Below, in pieces: positions 1-12,600 of a DNA stretch of 64,000 bases. Source of the DNA: Craterostigma plantagineum (lineage: Eukaryota > Streptophyta > Magnoliopsida > Lamiales > Linderniaceae); the NCBI GenBank assembly GCA_027422505.1, contig JAPQWV010000050.1, positions 620,001 through 684,000 on the forward strand, read 5' to 3'. The stretch's first letter is position 1, and every line of letters begins with the position of its first letter. The notes beneath the pieces are model-generated. The model worked only from the letters and a program-made list of their open reading frames with translations. It searched no databases and had not been told where the DNA came from. The translations under genes were made by a program, and so were the position numbers.

Positions 1-2353
1 TGATATGAGATAGGGGTTGAACGGGACGACCCATTGATTATTCAGCTTTCCTCGTCGTACTTCAATAGAATGACCATCATTTTTCCTTCTGTATGTTGGA
101 TATCCATCTTTTCCTTGCATTGTTTTCTCACAAAATGGGCGAGGATAATGGCTTCTGCATTTTCCACTAATCACACATGAATTATTTTTGTTCAGTATTC
201 CACAAGGACCATGCATCATATGCTTCACTATCAAGCTGTACAAATGAGGTTGTTTTTCTTTGTCTGGGAGTTCGGCAGAAACCTAATTATCAAACTGATC
301 AGGAGTATTAATCTTGTACTCGGCCATCAGGATAATCAACATGTGAATATGGGGTAGTCCTCGTTTTTGAAATTCAACCACATAAACATATGCTGCAACT
401 TTACCGAATATTTCTTTGTGAATTATTTGATCTTTTAGATCTTGTAATTTTTCACAAAACACCATTGCTGTTAAATCGGGACGATCTTGGGCTCTTTGTC
501 CTTCTTGAAGATTTTCTCGAATTTCCTTCCAATCGGGATTGCAAGTCATCGTGATGAAAAGATCTGGTTTGCCAAACTTTCTCACTAATGCCATTGCATC
601 ATAGTATATGCGCCTCATATCTCTTGGTCCTCCAATGAAAGATGCTGGTAGAACAACTCTTTTTCCAACTTCACTACCTCTAGTTTCTCCATTGGTGATG
701 CTGTCAACGATACCTTGGTACAACTCTGCATTTCTGCCTGATGCCGTCGATAATAATCCAATCTTGTTGTTTCTAGTTTGATATACATGTCTGCTACGTA
801 CTGTTGGAGTAATCTACCAGCAGATAGAAGGATTGATTCACCTCTAATCTGTAGTTTGTAACAATAATATTCTCTGCATGATACCATCTTGGTACTGTCT
901 CCGTAGGAGCCTGCGATTTTTTTGGAGTATTAACGTATTGATTATATTTAAGCAAATAAAAATATTATTGTATATGTTTCATGCAAGTGAATTTTTTACC
1001 TTGCGCTTCTGCATTAATAATATTCTCTATTGAAGAGAACATTCGAGGCACTTGAACGGCACCAACAGATGAAGTAATGCTTGTGGAATTGAGACACTTA
1101 GGAATGTTGTGATGCCAACCGTTTTCTCCTTTCGGAAAAAGGAGGGGATATTGTAGGGGGTCATAACATCCATAATAGTGCTTGATTTTGTAACGCTGAT
1201 CATTGTGCCCATGTATAACGATGTCTCGTTCATAAGGTATATTGGGGTTATTTCCTTCCACCCATATGGCAGCAACGTCATCAGCAGTTGGTGAGTTATA
1301 ACAACGCTGATCACCTCCTGCATTTTTTTATATGTAGTTGAGTTTCTTCTAATGCCGGAATATCAGCCATTTTGCGAAGCAGCGCAGCATATGGATTGTC
1401 TTTCATTATCTCCATCAACTTCTTCATAGTATTCTCGCTAAGAGAAGCATCATTCAATATTCCCATTCTATTGCGTAGTTCGTTGTTTGTATCCCAAAAA
1501 TATTACTGGAAGTGAGACGGGCCTACATTAGTTGGAATCAATCCAGGAAGACTATGATAAACTTGGCCTTGAGCTTTGAATGTGTAAATTCCCTGAGTTG
1601 AAGATGCAAGGTTCTTATCTATATTGGCCCAGAAAGAAGTAAACGAAAAGACACTATTGTAAACTCGCGCCTTCTTTCGGAATTCTGTTGCCTCGGTCGA
1701 CATGTGATCTGTGAATAATCGAAGGAGTTATGGCGGAATAGTTGTATTTACAAGCTTCATTCTGCCATTATCACAACAAAACCTCGGAGGCACGCGCTGA
1801 AATTTCTTTGCACCACAATGACAACAACACTTCATCACCTCTAACTCGTATAGCGCATATGTTTCATGACTATTCACCAATTCAACTTCATCTACGACGT
1901 GGCAATCACTTATGTGGAAGCCAAGTACAAGAGAAAGGGGGAAATTAAAGAGTTAAATGGGACTCAAACAAAATTTCAGATCTAATGGTAAACACAGAGA
2001 AGATAGGCACCTTCGCATTCGTCTAGGCATGTTAGCGCTTTCAAGAACAAGGAAGTATGTTTATTTTTTCGTCCTTGTTTTGATGAGTTTGGCGAGTCTG
2101 CCATTGATTTTCTTTTGTTTCTGGATTCAATGACTTTTTCGATGTATTGACGTCTTTCGTCTTGTGAAGATGCTGAATACTTTTGTTTCTGCTTTTGTAA
2201 CTTCTTACTTCTCGTAGCTAACAGGATGTTTTGTTTAAATATCTCAGTCATCGTAGAACGGTAAGTAAAAAAGGTAAATATTGGCGATTTACCTTTATCT
2301 GATTTGTCTTGGCTAGATTGTACAGATGGATCATTACTTCCGCCAAACAACAT
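1..2353 (-). pseudogene. Helitron Rep/helicase protein, N-terminal part, broken
   Basis: This encodes the N-terminal half of a Helitron Rep-helicase, the HUH-type nickase for rolling-circle transposition. Readable blocks in order are a basic N-terminal region (2353-1982), a block with SFWANIDKNLA near 1650, a block with YDPLQYPLLFPKGENGW (1261-965), a YYCYKLQ...GRLLQQYVADMYIKLE block (887-615), and the Helitron-like N domain (723-283) containing FITMTCNPDW and the histidine motif GLPHIHMLI. Similarity continues in the same frame below 283 after an in-frame TAG, through to position 1. The blocks lie in different frames, so at least one frameshift (near 724) and several stops separate them. The copy is non-coding as it stands, and nothing of the helicase domain is in the window. 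Confidence 0.8.
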
Positions 2354-3506
2354 TCTATATGATGAGAATACATCTATTAGGACTGAACATATACTACACT
2401 TTTAAAAAAGATTATGGATATATGCTTTAAAGCGTATGAAGTATGTACGTGGTACAAGAAATGAATTACCTTTTTGTATCCGAAGTTGATTTCCGAGGCA
2501 TGCTAAATTTAAATGATTCAAGAACGATTGTTTTAATCAGTCTCTGCAGTAGTCACATGTATAGCACCCAATAGACCACTCGATAATCGTATGTCGATTG
2601 ATTTAAATCATCATAAACATTATTCATACCAACAAATATTTGTGATAAATGTATTCAGTTTGAGATTCCATAAAGAAATTATATATTTTGTCTACATTAC
2701 TTTTCAACGCGTATTTTTGTGATTATAATGTACGGAACGGGTCGCAAATTGTAGATTGCAAATTAATAATTTGTTTGACGAAATAAAAGAATGAATAAAA
2801 CCTCAACTTTTGCTTTCTAACAAAGATATTAACTCTTAATACGTGCATAGACCATAATATATGGACCAAAACATGTGGTTATTTAATCGATATTATCTTA
2901 GAAGAAGCTAGTTGAGATCATAATCCGCAAAAACCAAATCCACTTAACCTTAAACTGTAATAAGAGAGTGTAATATTAATTGTAAAAAAAGGTATCGTCA
3001 TCATGATCATATAAAACAAAAGCCAAGAGTAATTACATGAAATCGTACTTACAATGAAATGAGAATACGAGATCTTCTATCGAATGTATAACCTTTCGAA
3101 TTGTGTGGCTTACCAATATATATCAAATTGAAGAAACATATAAAGAAGGTCTGTTACTGTTCGAGCTGCGATCATGTGTATGAGATGCAATAGCTTATTT
3201 ATTAGAATATACTAAGCGTTTGGATATATGGAACGTTGGAATTTGTAAAGTCTGAAAATTATCCTCGGACTAAATAGTATCATAAAGTGTCCATTGATGT
3301 GGTGAATTGGATATTAATGTGTGTGTAGTGGAAAAGAATACTAATGCTGTAGTTAGACTTTCAAATGATAAGAATGATATTTGATCATTCACTATAGGAC
3401 AAATTTATACGTTGTTATTTGATAAAGTTAAATAAGGACACAATGGTCATTTCACAATAGGACAAAACATGTTGGCTATTCGCACTTTTAATATAGAGTA
3501 GATAGA
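1..3506 (-). mobile_element. Helitron, 5' portion of a decayed autonomous-type element
   Basis: The minus strand carries Helitron Rep/helicase sequence from about 2353 down to the window edge, and a typical plant Helitron 5' terminus lies upstream. At 3506-3487 the minus strand begins TC and runs into the TATATTAAAA class of start, preceded by an A as expected for insertion between A and T. An alternative start with the same context is at 3502. The interval 2354-3486 is AT-rich and I see no gene in it; it would be the 5' untranslated part of the element. The helicase half and the CTAG 3' end would lie left of position 1. Superfamily assignment is secure; the exact terminus is good but rests on sequence shape alone. 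Confidence 0.8.
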
Positions 3507-3523
3507 TAAAGCTATGCATATAT

Positions 3524-4446
3524 AGAGAGATTTTATGGTGCTCACCTAAGGTGGCATTGCCACATCACCCTTCCCCAAAATTAAACGTCAACGTGGAAAA
3601 TAATAATAAAATTAAGTGCTAATTACAATTAGGATTAAATTGAGAAAACAATTCCAATTGAATACGCGTCTGTCATCGTCCATACAGCCCGCGTCGCCAT
3701 CCTCCAAGCCATCGCTCGCCGGCGTCGTCCACCGCCGCCGTCAGCCACCATCCGCCGCCGTCGCTGTGGGTCTGATCAGGGACGGCTATCTCTGGTTGCC
3801 TTCAGTGAGATTGAAACTCAGTCTGACATCGTCCATCTACTTCAGCAGCCCGCGTCGCCATCCTCCTCGCCACCGCTCGCCGGCGTCGTCCGCCGCCCCC
3901 GTCACGCCGGCGAGCGGTGGCGAGGAGGATGGCGACGCGGGCTGTATGGACGATGACAGACGCGTGTTAAGCGGCAATTGGCAGCGATTGTTGAGGGACG
4001 TCGTCGAAGAGGGCGGCGTTCGTCGACGAAGAGGGCTGCGTTCGTCGGCGAAGAGGGCGGTGGCCGCCGGCGAAGAGGGCGGAGACAACGGACGCCGGCG
4101 AAGAGGCCTTCGATGGCCGGCGAAGAGGGCGGTGGTCTCCGGCGAAATCAACGGCGGTTTCCGACAAGGATGACGAAGGTCGCCGGAGAGAAGGCTGGAA
4201 CGGATGATAGCTCTGATCAAAGAGGAGGAAGACTACTATGATTTGCTAATTGAATTTTCGGTCAAAGAGGGAGAAGAAGACGTGTGTTGTGATAACTCAA
4301 TTTCCATAATTAACCCTAATCCCTAATGCTAATTAAAATATGGTTTATTATGATTTAGTTAAATTAAATATTTTAGGAAGGTTACTTATGTGGCAATGCC
4401 ACATATTGGTGCTCATATAAGGTGCTCACCTAACATAAAATCTCTA
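3524..4446. mobile_element. Non-autonomous MULE-like TIR element with GC-rich cargo
   Basis: The two ends are inverted copies: the left end reads AGAGAGATTTTATGG and the right end ends CATAAAATCTCTA. They are followed inward by inverted copies of GGTGCTCACCTAA and of GGTGGCATTGCCACAT-like sequence. Flanking 9-mers TGCATATAT (3515-3523) and TGTATATAT (4447-4455) match at 8 of 9 positions, as expected for a Mutator-type target duplication. The interior from about 3650 to 4250 is strikingly GC-rich against its surroundings and is built of nested inverted repeats, so it may be captured host DNA. No transposase is present. Open frames through the GC-rich part reflect composition and are not called as genes. 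Confidence 0.6.
3846..3944. repeat. Perfect 40-bp inverted repeat (hairpin) inside the MULE-like element
   Basis: Bases 3846-3885 and 3905-3944 are exact reverse complements of each other, separated by a 19-bp loop. A second layer surrounds this: sequence at about 3655-3720, from CAATTG through ACGCGTCTGTCATCG and the same GC-rich block, is again complementary to about 3911-3980. A transcript from either strand would fold into a long, stable, nearly paired hairpin. Confidence 0.85.
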
Positions 4447-4488
4447 TGTATATATAATCATCAGAAGCACACAAAATTTTTCCAACAT

Positions 4489-7400
4489 TTACATATTTAT
4501 GACAGAAGAGGAAAACCCGCAAATAAACCCGACGAGAAGCAAAGAAGTGATCGTAGTTTTCGCCGGCATTTTCCCTTCGTCGCTCCTCAGAACCATAGCA
4601 TCGTAAAAAGGCAAACCGTTCAACACTCCGAAGCCCGCAATGAAAATCTGCACGAACAAAGCGTTAAACATTTTCCCGTCCCTAAGAATGTACACCAAAC
4701 CTCCGACGAATGCGATCAAGTTCAAAATGGCTGCTGACGCCATCGGTAGGAACATGGGAGATTCGACCCCGAACTCGAACATGCCTCGTTCGTACCGTTT
4801 GCTTCTGTCTACGTCCGATACTTTGTTCGTCACGTTGAATCCCGACGTGGGAATGCCCACGAGCTTCGAAAAGTATTCGATCGACCCGAAAACGTGGGAT
4901 GCGAGCCCTCTGATCAGCCACATTCGTTGATCGTTCCACCACTTTCCTATCGTACCGTGTTCCGACACGAAGTCTGCGCAGTCTTGTCCGTAGGCTCCGA
5001 GGAAAAGGAACGCGTGCAGTAAGAACCGTGGATCATTTGCCTAGACGATGGAATAAAAAATAAGGTAAAAAAATGTCAATCTTTCGCATGCAAATTATCG
5101 ACATGAACTTTTTTCTTGGTGACCCGGGAAATACCAATTATTCAACGTAATAGCCTGCAAAACACGCTAATCGGTTCAACCACACTAGTTTGAGTTCATG
5201 TATGATAGGCTCAAGAAAGTATTGGAAGAGAGATTCGATCTTATAACCTCTCTTCCATAAACCTTGAGATATCAGCCTTGACCACTAAACATCGACTCCA
5301 TTGGCCATCGACATAGGTGGCAGTTTAGTTCATGAGCTAACTTTTTTTCCAATCACCTTTATAATTTCACAATAATCTAAACGAGTCTAGAGTTAAGGCG
5401 TCTGACATTGGCAATCAAAATCATGTCCTAACTTCAAGTAATTGTGACTTATATTTCTCGATTGACACATCAATCGTGGACGCTGAACCATAACTACTTT
5501 CGTGCAATCGCCAGAATTGTTAGTTCGTGAAATTATATCGTAAACATGTGTCACATTTTATAATGGTTTTGTAACTTGTTCTAAATCACAATATAACAAA
5601 TTACCTTGGGAAAAATAGGAACTCCATTTAGCAAAGCCAAGGCGGGGACGAACGCATAGAAGGCGAGGGGCAGAGACCATACGGGCCAGAAAGCGTAGTG
5701 TGCATAAGCCTGGCCCATTAATATCCCCATGGACTTCACGCCATACGTGATTGGGCTAAACTTCGAAAATGCCACTTCAAGAAGCCCAACGGCCCACCTC
5801 TTGTTTTGGCCCAATACGTCGTTCAGCGAACTCGGGCTATCTCCCAAGAATGCGGGCCTCTCGGGATCGCAAAATGTTGAGCGCCATCCCTCGCACTTAA
5901 GGCGATAGCCCGTGTAGTAATCCTCCACCAAGGATCCATAGCGAACTCCAATCTGCACCAACCATAGAATTTATGACAATTTAAAAGAAGACTAGTCAAA
6001 ATTTAACGTGTGCCATACTAATTCAGGTGCAATGATATTTACAAGTGTTTAAACGGTAGGGGCTAAGTGTCTGATTTTAAATGGACTTGGCTTATACTGA
6101 TAGGTAAGACAAGACCAAGAACAAATTGAATTAATTTCAATTAGTGGCTAGTATGTCACCTTGGAACCCCAATGAGCATGGTCGATCTCATACTCGCTCC
6201 CCGCGACATGATGGGCCAGGCCCAATAGCTTGGGCTCGCTAATGGGCCCACTTACGACATGGGCCGGGCTCAATTCTATTGTTTCGGTCTCGATGTAAGA
6301 CGACGGGCCACCGAAAAAATGCTCGGCGGTGGAAGAAACAACCCGTCCCTACGTAGTTAGGCCCGTTGAGCCCATCCATGCCGATGGGATTGATTGTAAA
6401 CAAGCGCTTGTGCTCGCAAGCGTAAGTGTCGTTCTTGTTTATTGAATGATAATGCTGAGGAAATTGTACGTAGCCAACGTTGGAGTTGACCGTATTAAGA
6501 CAGCACAAGGCTCGTCGAGGTGTTGCGGGGTCGTTGGAATACATGTCGCAATCCAATGTTAGGATGATCGGAGAGTTGGTCAACGCCGCCGAGACTCGAA
6601 GCTTACATAAAATTTAAATTAATAATCGTTATAAAAAAATGTTATTTATATAGGTTTGAATGTTTTATGTACTTTCAATGTTCATATGGGAAAAATGACT
6701 TACTAAAGCGTTGAGGGCTCCAGCCTTGAAATGGTGTTCATGTGAAGAGTTCTTCTCCCTAGAGACGTAGATAAGGTTGGGCATGTTCGAAGCATTGATG
6801 TCTTTATCTTTCTTGGAATCTAATAGAACCTATTGTCGAAATAATGTTCTGTTAATTATCAAATTTTATTTTTCTTATAAATATATATATATATGTGTGT
6901 ATGTATATACCTGAATAATGGATGGATGGTTCTGACGGGTGAAGTATTTGTTACGGTACTTTCTCAATATTTGAAATTCGTCTTCATTAGAGATATACTC
7001 ATCATCTACTTTGCTGTTCTCCACGGCTTTTTCAACCTTGGTCTTCATGCTTTCGTACATCACCTGCAATTATTTGAAACGTACAGATTATCTTTTATTT
7101 GAAAAAACGTTAATAATATTCATTCCTATTAGTTAATAGAATTATTATCTTATGATCTCTACATGATCGTCTCCTCGTAGCAAATTAGCAATTGATAATA
7201 GGCGAAACTCGGAGGCATTGCAAACAAGAAATGGTACATCGTCTTGCATTTTCTTATACCATATTAAAAAGAAAAACCATTCCGAATAAATACAAAATGA
7301 CTTACGAACAACGAATAACAGAGGGAAAAAAATAGCTTTGGTTGTATGTGTTGGAGGTCAATTACATCAGAATGGCTCTGCTCTGCTATACATTCACGTC

Positions 7401-8416
7401 ATTCATCATGACTTTTCAAGTCAACAATGCATGCTTTGACTGTCAACTAAGTAAGTACCAACGCATGTCTTACGTTGCTATATTTCTTTCGTGTCTTCGT
7501 TTGTTTTGAACGAGAAATGGAGATAAAATATATAAAATTATGTACTTAACCTTCGAAAAAGATCTTCCAATATAAATATTCACGATAATTCGTAAAAAAA
7601 ATCACACAAAGTATTTAACATCAACTTGATTAAAAAAATATATAATTATCAAGTGCAGTGTCATATCTAACAATGAATATAAACAAAAAAGATTGATAAA
7701 AAAAATCTCTTTAAACATAATATTCAAGGAATAATCGTAGAAACATAAACTAAACGAAAAACTATGGCTCTTAACACTATAATTTAAACATAATAGCAAA
7801 ATAAAAATCGTACCTTAATCTCATCTGCCTTTGCACTCGAAGGATAACTATTAGATCCAAAATAAGCCTCAGGACACCTATCAACAACGTTGTTCTCCTT
7901 ACAAAACGGCAGCCATACTTTAGCGAACTTAGCTGCTTCCATAAAAGCAAACATAGTCATCTCAGAACCACCGTCGTCCGAAACATAGACGGAGATCTTC
8001 TCTGTCTTAGGATACTCATAAGCCATAACTGACAAAGCCGTGTTTGCAGCTCCAATTGGTGGTTCTTTGTATGGGTCGGCCGTACATATGAATATATCCA
8101 AAGAAGGAATACTGTCGAACTCTGTAACAACGTCAAGGTTTTCGGGGTACACCTGGCGGCGAACTGGGTTCATACGGAAGGATTGTGTGGTGGCCCACAA
8201 GTAACCTAGGATTGTGTCGGAGAAGAGTAGGGTTAGTGTTATAAGGAGTGAGGTTAGGGTTTTTGGGTGGAATAAGAGTGCGTGTATGTGGCTGTAGAGG
8301 TGGGAGATGAGTGCTAATAGGTAGACGGCGGCGAAGAGGCGGTTGAAGTGTCGCCGGCGGAGGTGGTGGACGGTGGTGAGAGGTGGTGCCACGGTGGTGG
8401 TGGCGGCGGTGGTCAT
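4489..8416 (-). CDS. Cellulose synthase-like G family glycosyltransferase, copy 1, with a 1-nt frameshift
   Basis: Membrane-bound GT2 glycosyltransferase of the CslG/CslM group. Six exons are placed by splice sites and the paralogue: 8416-7814, 7063-6911, 6829-6704, 6601-6160, 5952-5605 and 5040-4489. All introns are phase 0. Motifs are YVSDDGG in exon 1, DCDMYSND in exon 4, LVEDYYTGY and QNKRW in exon 5, then C-terminal membrane helices. The start at 8416 matches the paralogue; a longer frame to 8473 adds 19 unlike residues. Exon 4 is 442 nt instead of 441 because an A-run at 6314-6319 has six bases where the reading frame needs five. Translation then leaves frame after RRAFF and stops near 6239, losing the VED and QxxRW motifs. 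The rest of the gene is intact and would give about 740 residues. This is a recent pseudogene or a homopolymer assembly error. In the CSyGT subgroup such enzymes glucuronidate triterpenoids; the acceptor here is unknown. Confidence 0.85.
6314..6319 (-). other. Frameshift site in CslG copy 1, exon 4
   Basis: On the minus strand the sequence is a run of six T where the intact paralogue has TTCTTT and the CslG frame requires one base fewer. All flanking codons on both sides keep CslG similarity in two adjacent frames, so the break can be placed to this run. Confidence 0.85.
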
Positions 8417-8625
8417 TTTTCTGCTCTTTGGAGTGTGGTTTGTCTGAACTCTATGATTCTTATTATAATTCACTTGTAAATCTCAATCATAGAGACTTGG
8501 CATATTTCGTACGTCTTTTAAGTGACGTAACCAAGACGATGTGTTTTAATCTGTACTATGTATATTTTTAGTTTATTAGATACTTTTTTTTATAGAAATC
8601 AGAAAAAAAATACAGTCTTATTTAT

Positions 8626-8880
8626 TACTCCCTCTGGTCTTTAAAACAAGTCATTTTGGGTAATTTTTTCTGGTCTTTAAAGGAGGTCGTTTTGATATTT
8701 TCTAAGCAAAGTTGAATGAAATTTCCAGAATTGCCCCTACTGTTAAATAAAAATACAGAATTGAATGAATAGTGGTTAATAGATCAAATAATTAATTAGG
8801 GTCAAGAAAGACATTTCAACTATTTTCTTAATATGTGTGCTAAAATCTAGAACGACATGTTTTTAAGACCAGAGGGAGTA
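8626..8880. mobile_element. Stowaway-like MITE between the CslG copies
   Basis: A 255-bp element begins TACTCCCTCTGGTCTTTAAA and ends TTTTTAAGACCAGAGGGAGTA, so the ends are inverted copies of each other starting at a TA on each side. CTCCCTC ends with a TA target site are the hallmark of Tc1/mariner-type Stowaway MITEs. Nothing else is recognised in the rest of the 8417-9642 spacer, which must hold the promoter of CslG copy 1. Confidence 0.8.
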
Positions 8881-9642
8881 TTGAATAATGAGATGGGCAA
8901 CGGGTTGGTTCATTTATTAACCAATCATTGAAAACTCGACGGTAACACATGCGACTATTAATCGTTGCATAATCCATTGGGAATCGAAAATATCATCTAG
9001 TTATATTCTCGAGATATGATTCTAGATTTGTAATAAATATGTTGTGGTCCTATGCTATTTTTATTTCGCATCTCGAAATAAATGCTTGCATTGATTTTGG
9101 TTGGTGGCTCGTGCAATTAGCCAAGAAGATAATGATAATGAATGGTGACGGCGTGTGACAACTCATTTAAATATGAATGCTTTTTTTTTTATGACTGTGC
9201 CTGGATATCTGCAAAGGTTCTAATTCTCATTTTGGTTCTATATATAAAATTAATATAAGACTTTGATATGAACGTAGATCAAATTAGTAAAATTGAAATG
9301 ACCAAACAACACGAGCTTGGTTTTGGCGCATTAGGCGAAAAGGTCCAAAACGATATTGGCTGGCCTAAGAGCCAAGAGCTGCTGAGAATTTCGATTATAT
9401 TCAACCGACTATAGATAACTATAAATCAATTGCAACCCAAAACTGAAAAGTTTTAATTTTACAGTGGTATCACAATTTTCTGATACATAGGTGCCCAATA
9501 TAGTGTACGTTCATAATTTATGCATATTGATGAATTAAAACCCTAACGTATCAAAGGAAGCAATATCTACTCCATATATTAAAGCACCACTCTATTTACA
9601 AACAAACTATATTCCACATTATCTACGTAACAATCAAAATAT

Positions 9643-12600
9643 TTACAATATAGCATATGCAATAGCATATAAAACCCCAACAATCATCAAAGAAGTGATC
9701 GTAGTCTTCGTAGGAATTCTCCCACTATCACTTCTCAGCACCATAGCTTCATAAAACGGCAAACTGTTCAACACTCCAAAACATGCGATGGAGATCTGCA
9801 AGAAGGACACACTCAAAGTCTCCTCCTCTCTAAAAGCATTGAAAATTCCAACGATGAAAGCGATAAAATTCAAAATCGCAGCTGAAGTCAACGGCAAGAA
9901 CATAGGAGAATCAGTTCCAAACTCGAATATCCCTTTTTCGTATCGTTTGCTTTGCTCTTCCTCGTCGACTTTGCTAGTGACACTGAATCCACTCGACGGA
10001 ATACCTAAATGTTTTGCCAAGTATTCTATCGATCCAAATAAGTAACAAGACATTCCTCTTATCAGCCACATTCTTTGATCGCACCACCACCTTTGTAACG
10101 TCCCATGTTCTAACATGAAGTCCAAGAAATCTTGTCCATACGCTCCAAGAAAGAGGAATACGTACACAAAGAACCACACATCATTCACCTAAGAAGGCGC
10201 CAAAGAAAGTTTTAACACATTCGAACACAGTTGACTACATTGTAAGAAGATGAGATAAAAAAAACATACCTTGGGAAAGATATTAACCCTAATTAGTAGA
10301 GACAACGAAGGGATGAATGCATAGAACATTATGGGCAAAGATAATATTGGGGAGAGAGCGTAATGTGCGTAAGCTTGAGCCATCAAAATCCCAATATGCC
10401 TTACGCCGTACGTTAATGGGCTCAACTTATAAAAGGCGACCTCAAAAAGCCCGACGACCCACCTCTTCATTTGGTTCAATGAGTCGAGCAAAGAGATCGG
10501 AGCATACCCTAAAAATGCAGCTCTATTAGGGTTGCAATATATCGAACGCCACCCTTCGCACTGAAGTTGATAGCCCGTGTAGAAATCCTCGACTAGAGAT
10601 CCGTAACGAAATCCCGTCTGTAATAAAAACCATGATTATTACATGTGGAGATCATTGCCATACGCAACAAAAACTAGAAATAAGATCATGTTCAACCCAC
10701 AATACAAAATTACAGTTTGTTTCATGCGAAAACACAGTTGCTACAGTCTTTTTACTCCAACCCATTAGTTCAATTTTCTACACTAAGTTTTTAATCCAAC
10801 CCACTAACGCTGATTTCCTCTACACTAACACTAATATTTCTACTTATTATTGTTATTAAAAATTGAATAAATTAGTATGTATTATTTTAATAGAAATTAT
10901 AATTAACATATATTTTAATTTTCTTTAAAATGAAATGTGTTAATTAAAAAATATTTATATGTACTTAAACAAATTTTAAATGAACAACAATAATATTATT
11001 TTATGTTGAAAATAGTGTGGAATCTAAAAATAGAGTATCCGTGTTTCACTTTCAACTAGAGTACCAAACAAAATAATGAGAAGTTATTACCTTGTAGCCC
11101 CATTTGGTACGAATCTCATAATTGCACCCTACTACGTGGTGTGCCAGGCGAAGAACGTCGGGCTTGCTAATGGGCTTATCGACTGCATGCATCGGGCCCA
11201 ACTCCTTCATCTCGGGCTCAACGTAGGAAGACGGGCCACCAAAGAAGGCCCGGCGAGAGAAAAAGCAGCCCGTTCCAAAGTAGTCAGGCCCACGAAGCCC
11301 GTTCAAGCCGTGTGGATTTATGAAGAACATTCGCTTGAGTTCGCAACCGTATATATCGTTTTCGTTAAGTCCGTGATAACGTTGCGGGAATTGAACGTAG
11401 CCACATTTTGAATTATTTAACTTTTGGTCGAGAAAATAGCACAATGCTTGTCGAGGAGTTGAAGGGTCGTTCGAATACATGTCACAGTCTAAGGTTAGGA
11501 TGATGGGAGAATTGGTCATCGTCGCAGAAACTCGCAACTTAGAAAAAGAAATAAAGAAGGAAAAACCTTGTAAAAATTTTGAAGTCGAAAAGTATTGTAA
11601 TGATATGAATAAGTTGAGTGACTCACTAGAGCGTTTAGAGCTCCCGCCTTGAAATGGTGTGGGCTTGAAGAGCTCTTCTCCCTTGAGACATAAATAAGAT
11701 TTGGCATATTTGAACCTTTGGTGTCTCTATCTTTTCTGGAATCTAAAAGAACCTATTGAGAAATTGGATGAATTTCGACGGGTTAATATATATTTATGTA
11801 TATATTATGAATATGTATTGTATATATTGACCTGAATAATGGATGGATGGTTTTGACCGGTGAAGTTTTTGTTACGATATTGGTCCAAAATCTGTAGTTG
11901 TTCTTCACTAGTGATGTATTCATCGTCTACTTTGCCATTCTCCACGGCCTTCTCCACCTTTATTTTCATGCTTTCATACATTGCCTATAGCATTTGAAAA
12001 ATTAGAAAAATTGCTTAATCTATATATATGGTCCACTTCATGATAAATTGGCTGCACCATATACGGTATCTATCAAGTCCGATGACTAAAAAATATAGCC
12101 AAAATTATAAAAATGGGTCACTAAGTATACTATTTTTTTATTTTTGGTCACTATGTTTGTCAGTTACAAAACTAGGTAACTAAGTATGTATATAGGAACA
12201 AAATTGGATTACTACTTACAAAACTATGTCACTAAGTATGTATGTAGAAACAAAACTAGCTCACAAAAATATGTATATAGGTACAAATCTGAGTGACTCA
12301 ATTTTGTTACTAGATACATACTTAGTGACATAGTTTTGTAACTGGATAGTGATATAAAATCGAAATTAGCATACATTTTATAATTTTCCCCAAAAAATAC
12401 AACATAATAAAAAAAATTCTAAAGAAGAAAGAAGATAATAATCATCCATCCATCCATCCCATCTTGGATGAGCTTATGAATGTACTTACCTTAATTTCAT
12501 CTGCCTTAGCACTTGAAGGGTAAGATCCAAAATAAGCCTCAGGGCACCTTTCAACAACGTTATTCTCCTTACAAAACGGCAGCCACACTTTACCAAACTT

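Noticed and set aside
3616..4241. Several overlapping open frames of 66-185 codons on both strands
   Set aside because: They lie in the GC-rich nested inverted repeat, where low stop-codon frequency makes frames on both strands. Predicted proteins are Arg/Pro/Ser-biased with no family motif.
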